A program made the translations under genes and the position numbers. From Imbricaverruca yamaguchii (taxonomy: Eukaryota; Arthropoda; Thecostraca; Neoverrucidae): DNA of 64,000 nt. Positions within the stretch are counted from its first letter, which is position 1. Each line of letters begins with the position of its first letter. Of the stretch, positions 12,841 through 24,193 are shown one piece after another. The stretch is taken from the NCBI GenBank assembly GCA_034440575.1, contig JAOTOL010001074.1, positions 1 through 64,000 of the forward strand. The letters run 5' to 3'. The notes under the pieces are model-generated. The model saw only the letters and a program-made list of their open reading frames with translations. It had not been told where the DNA came from and did not search any database.

Positions 12841-15412
12841 ATTCCTCCATAGTCAGAAAAACCAGAACAATTAGGTATATTTGCTGAATTAACACTGAAT
12901 TCCATCTTATTAACCACAAATATAGCAAGAATGAACCCATTCAAGCTGTAGTGATCGCTTCGGATGTAATATGGCATCAGTACTACTTATTGTACTTCTA
13001 AGTTTAATGAGGTGAAAGACATCATCATTGTAGATCATTGTAGATACTGTGATGCCATTATGGGAAACTGCCTCTCCAACTTGAAAGTTGGGATGGCAGG
13101 GGTCCATCAACTTCCAAATACATGCTTGATTTTTACAGTTGGTAAAAATGTTTCAAACATACCCGATGTCTACAACAAAGCGGCCGAAGTCTGGCTAATT
13201 TTTTTGGATGTGTGGGCGTATTTTGGCATAGCAAAATGTGCAACAGTAGCCATTGCAAACGGCTTCATGCTTTTTGAGAAAATGCTGTTGTATCAACCAT
13301 CCCGTGTATAAACTAGGCCCTGTCTCCATATTCCTATTTTTCACGGCTATTGAATGTGTTTGCATGGCAACCTCGCAAGCTGTCACCTGGGCTGCGCCAT
13401 TTTGATCCTCTGACGCCAGGGATTACATAATCATAGGCATCATATTTGCTCCCGAAACGCTGCAGAAAGGACATTGCAAAATATTGTGATAAAAAATAAA
13501 ACTGGCTGGGGTGTTACGGAGAGTGGGACGGTATCATGTAGTTAGATTGAGTGAGCCATTCATCTCAAAACAAGGCCGCTGGGTATAACTGTAAAAAATA
13601 TCACCAGACACCACAACGGCTATAGTGCTCAAACAAACCTTGAAGGGCTCCATACCAATTGTACCGCGGCCTAAGAAAATCGTATCAGAGTCCACAAAAT
13701 CGTTTGACTCCATCCTCCCGAGAAGAAAAATCGCGCTGAATCTTGAAAAAGTGCACCGTGGCCTCAAAGCTTCCACATGGATGCGTAATGGTTCAGTTAT
13801 ATAAAAAAACAAGGGACCCTCGAAATATCGAGTAGAGTTTATAGCAAATTGCATTGAGGCTTACAAATCGATGCACCTGACTAAAAATCGCGCCGACTGG
13901 GGGCTTAAGGCTCAGGACCCTCCAATGTTGGTTTCATTGCTGAACGTGTGGCGTAACATCTGCTGGTGTGCGTCTACCAACGCAAAGATGACCCGTGTTC
14001 AACTGAGGAACTAGGAGTCATTGAAGTAAAGTTCAGGGCAGATCACTTTAGGTTTCATAGAAGTTTGTAAGTTACGTTCTTGTCGATTAGCAGTCGTGTG
14101 GTGCATATTTGAGGAAAGGGATGACACCTACTATCACCCCGCAGGGTACTAATGTCCCACTCGCCTTCAATCGTTTGGGACAGTACATTCAAAAGTTACA
14201 TTGTTTCACTACATTACCGACGTTTTGCGCTTCAGACTTGATCACCATATATCACCAATTTAATGTCAAATCTGAAACGTTGGTAATTTCTTGAAATAAT
14301 AGTCATTCGTTTTAAGAACTTTTTCATGGCTATGAAGATATTGCAAGTTGTATTTTCATCCCATGTATGCTTAGATTGTACTCCGCTACGAATACAAGTG
14401 TTTATACAATTTTGGCGCCTAACAGTTTGATTCCTTATCTATGATGGCAATTCGTTTGTACGTGCCCCGTCCATCGGAATCAGGGATTAACTATTGGTGT
14501 GCTGCATGGGCGTAACCATTGAGGGGGACTCGAGAGGGGACATGTCCCCCAATTTCTGAGAAGTGACGATTTGTCCCCCTCAATTTTGTCGTCTTCCCCC
14601 AGCCTCAGCTACCCGAGTATCATCTCCACAAAATTATACTTAGTCATTTATGAAGTGAAAATATGTATGTCAGAACATCACCAACAATACTAAAAGCCGA
14701 CCTAGGCAATCAACGAGCTTCACAGGCTATCCGTAGTCGCAAAATATCCGAATGATAAATCAGCAAAGGTTTTTTTGTTTCCAGCCAATTCTTGAAGAAC
14801 ATGAACCTTGACCATCTTCTGTTTTCACTTTGGTGGAACATTGTGCTCTGTTAGGCAACAAATTTGCATCATCGCAGTGCTTTATAAGTCTCATTACCCA
14901 CTTAGGTTTCCCTAACTTTTCATCAGCGACACCGTGACTGGTTCGCGACGTGAACCGTCCCCTTTCGCGCCACAGACGCTGCGCTTTCTCCGTTCCTTCC
15001 CCAGACAGCTGATCAATGGCCTTACCAGGGTATGACTAGTCGGCATATTCAGGGCGACAATGCAAATATTGCGCGATAATCACAATGTATTCAACATTTT
15101 AGGTAGCCATGAAAGCTGATACAAACAAGGTCTGAGCAGGGTGTTCGTACTCTGCATCCGCCACTGCGCCGCATATCAGCTTCCCACGGGGCGATGGCCA
15201 GTTCCCGACGTGTGAAAAGTTAACAATGCGCGCACACAGAAAAAAGCGTATTCAACGACACATCCTGCCATCTAGTGAGAAACATTGCTGTCTATACTTC
15301 AACGTTCAATCGCATGACAGTCATTCAATATCCATTGCTATAATACCTAGACCGTACTGCTACCTAGCGATAGCTCTCTTAAATGATGCTTCTATAAACC
15401 TATGTAGTTCTT
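12841..15412. other. Unassigned non-coding sequence
   Basis: No gene was recognised. The stretch at 14505-14600, rich in runs of G and C, resembles the end of a decayed DNA transposon, but no matching right end was found. Confidence 0.45.
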
Positions 15413-15662
15413 GAATCTGTGGAGGTCATGATCTGTGGAGATCATAACCTTGAATCTGTGGATCTATGGTCTGTGATCTATGACCGTTCCGTACTTGTGG
15501 AGGTTGACACCTGTGGGGATTACGACCTGTGGAGGTTGTGACCTGTAGAGGTTATGACCGCTTCGGAGTGGTGAAGTTTACGACCTGTGGAGGTTACAAC
15601 CGCTCCGATGTGTTGAATTTGTGGAGGTTGTGACCTGTGGAGGTTACGACCTGTGGAGGTTA
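15413..15662 (-). repeat. 16-bp tandem array, outer inverted copy
   Basis: Units of the form ACCTGTGGAGGTTACG recur about every 16 bases. They resemble the reverse complement of the 16-bp units at 16075-16612 (core TATGACCTGTGGA), so this is a diverged array of the same family in the opposite orientation. It lies outside the left arm of the large inverted repeat, and no counterpart was seen outside the right arm. Confidence 0.7.
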
Positions 15663-15675
15663 TGATACGTCTCCG

Positions 15676-15745
15676 CAGAGACAGACACATACAGATAGAG
15701 ACAGATAGACAGACAGATAGAGACAGATAGACAGACAGGAAGAGA
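15676..15745. repeat. GATA/GACA microsatellite
   Basis: Alternating AGACAGAC and AGATAGAG blocks for about 70 bases. Confidence 0.9.
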
Positions 15746-15759
15746 AATTGCGCACCATT

Positions 15760-15985
15760 CACGGTGCGCAGGTGATCGAAGCTGACGGCGCCGGCCGCGT
15801 GCCGCAGGAGCAGATGGAAGCGCTCGGCATCGCCTGGACTCACTCACACCAGACGTGCGACGACCTCGTCTCCTCCACGTTGACGCGGCTTCCACTTTTC
15901 GACAGTCCGATCGAACGTGAAGTGTGTCGGCACCTCGGTATACCGATACTTAGATGGCCTCATCGTGACACTGGTGGTTCAGCTA
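15760..15985 (-). pseudogene. Helitron Rep/helicase fragment
   Basis: On the minus strand a frame from about 15955 down to 15763 reads YRYTEVPTHFTF, then VEKWKPRQRGGDEVV, then an in-frame TGA, then GDAERFHL and GAVSFDHLRTVNG. This order (Tyr-x-Glu-x-Pro, Trp-x-x-Arg, a Glu-Arg-Phe-like block, Ser-Phe-x-x-Leu-Arg-Thr) is the segment known from Helitron/Helentron transposases just upstream of the PIF1-type helicase. The stop codon and short length show a dead fragment. Helitron ends were not found. It sits 75 bases outside the left arm of the large inverted repeat. Confidence 0.65.
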
Positions 15986-16074
15986 AAGCCAAGCGGTTAG
16001 TGTCGAATCGCATCGCTGCGCCCGCTCCAGGCGCGCAAACTCCTCGCCTCGTGCAAAATGGTGACATATCAGAA

Positions 16075-16612
16075 TGTCCACAGTTCACAGTGTCCACAGC
16101 TCACAGTGTCCACAAGTTCATAATGTCCACAGCTCCGCAGTGTCCACAGTTCACAATGTCCACATGTTCATAACTTCCACAGTACACAATGTCCACAGTT
16201 CATAATGTCCACAGGTCATAATGTCCACAGCTCACACTGTCCACAGATCACAATGTCCACAGTTCACAGTGTCCACAGTTCATAAGTACCACAAGTTCAT
16301 AACGTCCACAAGTTCATAATGTCCACGAGTTCATAATGTCCACGAGTTCATAATGTCCACAGGTCATACTATCCACAGTTCATAATGTCCACAAGCTCGA
16401 GTTCATAACTTCCACACGTTTAATATCTTCGCAGTTCATAATGTCCACAGCTCATAATGTCCACAGCTCATATTGTCCACAGTTCATAATATCCACAGCT
16501 CACAACTTCCACAGTTCACAATGTCCACAGTTCATAGTATCCACAGAGGTCACAATGTCCACACGTTCATAATGTCCACAGTTCATAATGTCCACAGATC
16601 ACAATGTCCACA
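16075..16612 (+). repeat. 16-bp tandem array at left arm tip
   Basis: About 33 units of the form GTCCACAGTTCATAAT, with variants GTTCACAG, GCTCACAA and AGTTCATAAC. The mirror array is at 29930-30420. The units abut without variable spacers, so this is a minisatellite and not a CRISPR array. Foldback elements of insects are known to carry such direct repeats in the outer parts of their long inverted repeats. Confidence 0.9.
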
Positions 16613-19537
16613 CCGTTTCGGCGAAAATATGCTACGTGAAATCATTTTCAGCCTTATCGTACTGGCGTAGCAAACCGGTAAATTTAGGAACCTCTAGTTC
16701 AACTCTCGTCAACAGATGGCAGGTCGATGAGTTCGTGCAAAGTGTGGGAGGCCGAGGAATTCATACCAGATACGTGTCCTGTGATCGAAGTTGGATATTT
16801 TTGTACCTGATGGTTGGTTTTGAGCCTGATGTGTTCAGTCATTATCGATGGATCATAGATCGACCAACTATTGTGAATAACTTCTTAAATAAAATTTACC
16901 CGAGTGTAGATAGTGTACTCATTGGTAGCTTTCCAATTCTCCTTCATTTTGGTGGGACTCTCAAGAGGTCGACCCGCTAACTTTTGTTTCTAAACCGAAT
17001 GGCATGAAATCTGGTGGGGATTATTGACGGTTGGGGGCCTGTTTACGTTGAAAGTGTCAAGATGATATCTCTTATATAATTCAAGTTCCGAAATGGTTAT
17101 TACGAACATCTACGGGAATTCACAAGCGTTTACGGGCAATTACGCATGTGCCGGGACCATTCCCAAAGTGTGCTGCACCTCTGAAAGTTTGCGGTCCTTT
17201 ATGTACGTCCACGGGCCCTAACGAACGTCTACACCAATGCAACTAGATGTTAGCAAAAGTGAGTGCACAAACACAGTAAAATGCATTATTAGCGAAATGC
17301 TTCGTAGACATCCCCACTCCTATATCTCGGATATCTAGTTTTTCCAAGACAAATCTATCAATATCTCTCTTCAGTGGGTCAAAATAGTTACCACGATCAC
17401 AACTGCAGAATAACAAACACATGGGTAAGCACGTCATGCGCGATTGCTGCACAAATCTTCGTGCGCCTTTGGAACGGTCAAAACTAATCTTCCGATGCAG
17501 TAATATTGGTGAGCAATATTTTAACAGCGGTTCCTCTTCTGCCGCCACAAGCACACAAAATTGACAAAAGTTGGAATACGCCTTTAAATCGGTGAAATGT
17601 ATGAAGCCTCTGGAGAACTAATATCACGCTGGTTGGAAATAAAGGCCGGGTTGGCAGTCAGGGAGTTCGAACAGAAAGGCGAAGGGATAAAATGGTAAAT
17701 GGTTAGGTAGATACGGCTAGATTAGAAACGGTAACGCATCATTTACCGGAAGGGTGTACTAGGATCCTTTGGCGGTGCTTTTAGGTCTTCCACCATATGC
17801 TGTCACTCTCCCAGATATAAATTATATGTTGTGGTCATCTTATGCGAGCGGATGACTATTATAGGACCTAGTCTCCCACTAACACTTGAAGTGATATTTA
17901 GCGCCGAAAATCCATCATAGGTCACCTGCCTAAGCTCACTCTGAGATCGACCATTTTATATGTTGCACATTAGCAATGTCTTGCAACGATGTCATCGTTA
18001 AGCTAGTTGTATGGATACCGACAAAGAATCGGCGCGTTTCACGGCACTGGTATCGAATTTCAGCCCATTTCGGCCAAATTCCCTGATAGCGGAAAAGTAT
18101 CAACATTGTCAGCCCGGCGGCCACTCAGGCACCGCGGGCACTATTTCGGTACTGGCTGCCGCAACCGTGGTACAACAATTGTACATTTCTTTTGTGAATG
18201 TGGCTGGCGTTAAAAACGCCAGGTATATAATAGTATCATATATTCATATTGTTATAACATTATTATCATATTCGATGGATATTATAAACGACGTCATGGC
18301 CGCGGGTGTATACCTAGACATACGTATAGGAGCATTGGTTAAGGCATAGGCAGGGGGCGTGGGCGCCATGGCACCCCCTATTTTTCGTGAAATCTTAACA
18401 TTAACCCCATGGCGATGTATCCAAAAATCGAACCCAAAAGGCCGACGTGTAAACAGCGAACCAGGGTTTCTCTGAGTTTGGAGAATTCCCCTGTCATTGA
18501 CAGAACTCACGTGCCGGACCCCCACCCTCCACACAACGGTGTCGCAAAGATAATGAAACAGAAGCAGCATTTAACAATAATCAGAATTAATATGTTAATT
18601 AAGGACGTGTTCAAATGCAATGTTCCTTTAGCGTAGGCATTTCTCACGCCGTGCCCGTGATGGGAGAGGTTCAGAGGTTCAGGTAGCGGGATTCGAGCCC
18701 ACACAATGTGGAACACGGCAGTGAAAAACAACAGTTGTTGCATATACGCAAACGTATAGACAACATTGGGTGCTAAATACAGGCTGGTTGGCAGATGGTC
18801 AGGTTTTCCCCATGTGATTATATGACCCATGAACCCGTCACCAGTGAGAAGCAACACGGTTACCGTTTTCTTAAAACTCGACTTTGCTCTTGTCCCCAAC
18901 CACATTTTATTCTCGCGTTCCTAGGACGCTGGACACGCCCGATGACACTCCGTTGACCTCAGCCTTTTACTGGGGCTGCATATGCAACATCTGGGCTCGC
19001 CCGTCACTTGCAGCATTTGGCTGGCTGCAGTAAGTTCATGATGAACCTCATATAGCAAACAAGCCACTCGTCGATGGAAGTCATCGTTTCTCCCGTGACC
19101 GCTCACCTATTCAGAAGTTGGTTTCGTGTTGGCTCGCTGACGTCCTATCCGTCAACGGATCGCCGGTGGAAGTATTCAGCTGAAGCTCAAAATCATCTCA
19201 TTTAGCATAAGCGCCAAAGCAGTATTCTATTCCATCTAATCAGGTCATTGGACTGGACACATGTATGAACATTGAACAAATGAAGGGCTTGAGCCATCAG
19301 AACAAATTACGTCGGCCGAAGCGTGGTGGATAAAAATAAATACCGGCAATCCGCATTGGTATTGGTCATAACCATGTCCCAGAGATTACGGATGACATAT
19401 CAGAATAGAAAGGGGAGACAACTCGGGTCTGAATGGGAGGCAAACCTGATATAGCCTGTGTTTTTAAACTGCAAATAGATATACTTTATATATATATTTT
19501 TATTAATATACATGTATATATACATACATATATATAT

Positions 19538-19540
<3 letters not shown>

Positions 19541-19606
<66 letters not shown>
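19541..19606. repeat. (AT)n microsatellite in left arm
   Basis: An AT dinucleotide run, preceded by a TACATA/TATATG-rich flank from about 19485. The mirror tract in the right arm (about 26907-27050) is longer and differently interrupted, as expected of slippage after the arms separated. Confidence 0.95.
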
Positions 19607-20917
19607 AACTGCAATTAATCGGAGTGGACTTAAACTCTGAATCACAAGAGGTGGTGTATATTCTGACTCCATTCCACCTCAAGGCAACTTTTACAAGTTG
19701 GGTGGACTCCATGCCTAACTCCGGCTGCCCCAAAATATTCAGATTAGACTCCGTCTTCAAATCCTGACAACTATGTCTAATTTCGTGGGCGACTCCAGCC
19801 ATAAATATACGCACGAAGTGATGTGCTATGGCTATCCAGTACGCACATGCCACTTCTTCGCACGTCAAAAATTCCGTAAATGCATTCCTAATTACAATGA
19901 AAGCTAAAAGCATATTTCACATAATAAAGGCATCATCCACCTTTAAACAGTTGGGGCGGTCCAGCACCGAACAACCAACGGGTGACACCGCCATGCGAGC
20001 GATTTCAACCTACGTGGGTGCATATGGTAGTCGTGGGTGTTGAATCAATCTGTGAAAGTTTAAGCTTCATACTGGCAGCGACCTCGGAGATATGGCCTGC
20101 AGAATTTTGACATAGGCCACATTGCAGGTCAATATTTGAGAGCGATCATCTTCAGTACTTTAAAACCTAGCATAGACATATAGCATATCTGTAGGATCGC
20201 AAAGACCTCTTCGTTTTATACCTGGGATCTGCTTTTAATTTTGAACACATTTCAAAACTTTGGCCATTTGACCTCAGGTCACGTGACCGCCCGTGACCCC
20301 AAGCCACTTGATATTCACATTTGTAACCACATTTACTATAGGGGTTATCGATTGACGTTCGAAGCAAAAAATAAAAATTATGTTTATATCCTGATAACTA
20401 CTCATAATTTTCCTCCATTTTACCAGAGTTTATTGATTTTCGCACGTTTTGTTGAGTGGTCGGGTCAGTCTTTTGCTAGCGATTGACCCCCAAAGCTCAT
20501 AGGGCTATGATTTGAGATACGCACTTATCAGGCATGATGAGATGAATCCGAACGTGCCCGATTTCATGACCTCAGTTCACCAGGTCACCTATCCAGTTCA
20601 GGTTAAATACATCAGTGGAGGTGGACATGGTAATGTCTGAAGACGTCTTGTACCCATAGTATGTAGTGAGATAGGTGCTGATGTACACCTAAATAAATAT
20701 TCAATGTATGCCTGTTACGTAGTTAATGAGAATGATTGGCAAAATCATTCAATTCATAGTTTTGGTACCCCACCTTTGTGTTGCGGTTCGCGCGGTCAAT
20801 CGCAGCTAGTCGACCTCGAAACTGATAACGGTCGGTCGAGATTTAAACAGCGACTGTTATGGGACGACGGTAGGGAGCATCATATCGGGAAGGGGTGAAA
20901 TAGGAGATGAGGTATCG

Positions 20918-22078
20918 ATGACAATGGTTATCATCAGTAGGGCCGAAACGAGGACAGTATACATTACTGTCAGTCGTCTGAGTGAGGATAGCGCGTTAAT
21001 ACCGAGACATTGCGCTGGCCGTGTATATTTTACTGAAAAAGGGTATCGTTACTGTGATCCGTTCGAGAAGCACAAAACACGTATCAAGAAGAATTTGCGA
21101 ACGCTATCTGCTCATTTATTCCAAGTGGTGAATGACGAACGCGTCGGAAATGGATATCTGCTATGTGTTAATTGTCTTGCTGCGCTGAGGAAAGATCCCA
21201 GCATCCCAGCATCCTGCAACCTATCACCAGAATTCGAAGCTAATGGTGGGACACTACGAAGGAACGATAATCCTGCATGGTTCCTTCGTACGAAACTATG
21301 TATGATGGAAAACGGCCTCAATTTCCCCAGGGAGCAGGGCGTCCTTTCCTTCTTATGATTAGTAGAGGACGAGTACGAGGACAACAAGAACATGGAGGAC
21401 ACCATCATGTACAAACAGCGAGCTACAACTGATCGTTGTACATTTCGCGATCATATTGAGCTGCGTGACGCGTATATGACGACCTTGTCTAATAAGATCC
21501 GCAGTCTGACCAGACATCATAGAGTGTCCAAGGAACAGGGACGTACTTTTCAGGACTTGAAGGATTCAGTCGGTGTGGGCGAGGCAATAGTTGTAGGCGA
21601 TTTTGTCGATAACTATGCCTGTGATGTACTCGATGAGGGACAGAGTTATCGTTGGTACGCTCCTCGAGTGACGGTTCATCCCTTTGCAGCTTATTGGAAA
21701 GAGGACAACTCCACAGTACATCAGAGTTTATGTGTTACATCCGATGCACTGAAGGACAATGCTTGCCATTCTCCACGCGTTCTTACAACAGTTAGTTCCT
21801 ATTTTGAAGTCACGCGTCCCTGGTTTCAGAAAGATTCACTACGTTTCAGACGGATGCGCCGGTCAGTGCAAGAACCGCTTCAATTTTATGAACCTTTGCC
21901 GTCACCGTGAAGATTTCGATGTTGACTGCGAATGGCACTTTTTCGGTACCTCCCATGGCAAGAGCGTATGCGATGTGTCGGTGGTACAGTGAAAAGAGCG
22001 ACGGCTATGAAGAGTTTGAGACGACCTAGCCAGAACCAGGTTCTGAGTGCTGAAGATATGCACCGGTTTCTTAGTGAA
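20918..22078 (+). pseudogene. Broken DDE-type transposase-like gene, left-arm copy
   Basis: The 5' part (20918-21358) encodes a Cys-containing N-terminal domain with CDPFEKHKTRIKKNLR and, about 40 residues on, LCVNC. The 3' part starts at 21392 and has VGDFVDNYACDVLDEGQSYRW, then SDGCAGQCKN, then EWHFFGTSHGKS. These match a widespread but poorly classified animal family in which GDF-x-ENY, SDG-x-x-x-QYKN and WHFF-x-TSHGK look like a catalytic core. That role is inferred. Relative to family members as I know them, about 250 residues are missing between the two parts. There is a one-base insertion near 21762 (absent from the right arm) and a frameshift after GKSVCD near 21975 that both arms share. 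The C-terminus is cut at the arm boundary. Confidence 0.6.
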
Positions 22079-22144
22079 TAAATAATTTCGGTCATTCACT
22101 TCCTATTCGTTTCCAAAGTGACTGAATCACTTAAAGAGTGATGC

Positions 22145-23090
22145 CAATCAAATTGTCATGCTCGAACAACTTCGATTTACGCTCTCAGCACGAACTGACG
22201 TGTGCATTGCGATGCCTGTTGCCGATGGTAGCACGAAATAATTGGTGATCTCGCACCAGCCCCAGCATCACTTGAAGTTCACCTTCCCTCGAAGCATTTT
22301 CATTGTCCACATGGAAGTAGATTAAGACAGTTTTTTTGTCTAACGCGACACGGAGATGAGTCACGTTTTTGTTTTCACCGTAAATATAAACTAAATCCGT
22401 TCCCATTGCTAAAATCCTTCTTCGGGGGGCAGGATTTACGCCCGCGCTGAATTTGAACTTACTGACGTAGGAAAACATTTTCATGGGACGACAAAATGCG
22501 ACGCTGCGCTGTTTAAGGTAGAAATTTGAATTATCGCGGCCCATCCAAACTGAGTAACTGATTGTATTAATTGGCTGACATGTTCTCCTAGTTCCTAGCA
22601 TGCGAGCAGTATGACTTCAAGGTTAAAAAGCCATACATTTGACATATAGTTCAACACCTTGTATTATACATATGTGTATCGACATTAAACCAGTAAACCA
22701 CGTCAGTCCAGACCATCCGCTGGTGCCAGTTCTCAGCAGCCCAATCCCAAGCCTGCGTGGGAAGACCACGAATCAACTACCCCTCCCCTCCCCAACGACC
22801 GCAAGATATAGTTCCTCACCCGCGCCGTATCCAGTGGCATGTGCACGTTGCCAGTGGCGTCTTCAGCTTGATCTCCAAGGACACCTCCACATGACAGTGA
22901 CAAGGAAAAGATGATGCGCCAACAGCGCAGCAGCACACAGATCTGAAGATACTGTACACGTTGACAAAGTGAGGTATAGTTCAACAACTGTGTCCGCCAC
23001 TGCAGTCGTCAGATTCCCAGCCTGCGTTGGCCGGGCGCTCGACGTCGCGGCCCAGCTCGGCGAGAGGTGACGTCGCGAAACACGAGTCTC
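22145..23090 (-). repeat. Dispersed repeat R2, copy 2
   Basis: Reverse-complement counterpart of 11690-12840, lacking the SINE found there, so it records the empty site. It begins seven bases inside the arm boundary at 22138. This suggests the left arm was joined to, or truncated by, an R2 copy. Confidence 0.7.
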
Positions 23091-23204
23091 TGGGACGGCT
23101 GCCGGGCGTTGGATGGTAAAACGCCTGCGAATCCTGCAAATCCTGAATTTAATGTCGGCAAACACGAGTCACCAGAACATCTGAATGCGCAGCGTATACC
23201 TAAC

Positions 23205-23418
<214 letters not shown>

Positions 23419-23449
23419 TTCTATATCATATAATATCCATATATTCCTC

Positions 23450-23970
23450 TCCCCCCTTCTCCCTCACTCTTTTCACCTCTTGAACCCTCTAGATCTCATG
23501 ATTTCTCTTGATCTCTTGATCTCCAGATATCTTGATCTCTCTGCACAGCACTTGATCTCTCTGCATCTCTCTTGATCTCTCTGCATCTGTCTTGATCTTT
23601 CTGCATATCTCTTGACCTCTCCATCAATATTGATATATCTGCATCTTTCTGCATCTATCTTGATCTATTGATATCTGTTTCGCTTGATCTCTGCATATTT
23701 TGATATCTGTGTCGCTTGATCTCTGCATCTCTTGATTTCTGTATCTTTTTATCTATGTATTTCTTGATCTTTGTAACTCTTGATCTCTGTATCTCTTGAT
23801 CTCTGTATCTCTTGATGTCTGTATCTATTGACCTCTGTATCTTTTGATCTCTGCATCTCTTGAACTCTGTATCTCTTGATCTCTGCATCCCGATTTTTGT
23901 GTTTCTTGATCTCTGTATCTCTTGTTCTCTGTATCTATTGATCTCTTGATCTATGTATCTCTTGATCTCT
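23450..23970. repeat. Pyrimidine-rich tandem array (TTGATCTCTGTATCTC-like)
   Basis: Units of about 14-16 bases, TTGATCTCTGCATCTC and TTGATCTCTGTATCTC with variants, repeat some 30 times. The plus strand is strongly C+T biased. The minus-strand frame at 23655-23888 is a product of the repeat. Confidence 0.9.
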
Positions 23971-24193
23971 TAGCGTAAATCGTTTTTAGTGGTAGCATTA
24001 ATATGCCAACATTTTCTCATTTCACATGCAAAGTTAAAAATAAACATTAGCAACATACCACCGTATGCACCTATATGCATAATAACAATAATATCGACAT
24101 AAGATCAAACGAATCCTCGAACAACAAAATTACGTATCCACAAGCCAATGCAAATATCATCACGCGTTTTTGTATTGGCATCCCTACATTCGC

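Larger units (their letters stand above)
16060..22138 (+). mobile_element. Left arm of giant inverted repeat (Foldback-like unit)
   Basis: The arm is the inverted copy of 24374-30427. Homology starts abruptly at GGTGACATATC (16060; the mirror ends at 30427) and stops after TAAAGAG (22138; the mirror begins at 24374). In the 393-base block 16588-16980 I count 8 differences from the mirror. The outer 540 bases are a 16-bp tandem array, and the inner part holds a broken transposase-like gene. Frames at 16588-16980 and 17243-17554 stay open in both arms. However, 5 of the 8 substitutions in the first change an amino acid, so there is no sign of selection. No target duplication was found at the outer tips. 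Confidence 0.85.

Noticed and set aside
14505..14600. Second full hAT-like element
   Set aside because: The G/C-run pattern resembles a left end (GGGCGTAACCATTGAGGGGG), but no inverted right end or target duplication was found.
16075..16612. CRISPR-like regular short repeats
   Set aside because: Units are contiguous with no unique spacers, the genome is eukaryotic, and no cas-like gene is present.
16588..17554. Two conserved host or element proteins in the arms (mirrored at 28979-29947)
   Set aside because: Frames are open in both arms, but the arms are only about 2% diverged. In the block compared, most substitutions change amino acids, so openness is uninformative.
23655..23888. Arg/Asp/Gln-rich coiled-coil-like protein
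   Set aside because: It is a translation of the pyrimidine-rich tandem array in the spacer.
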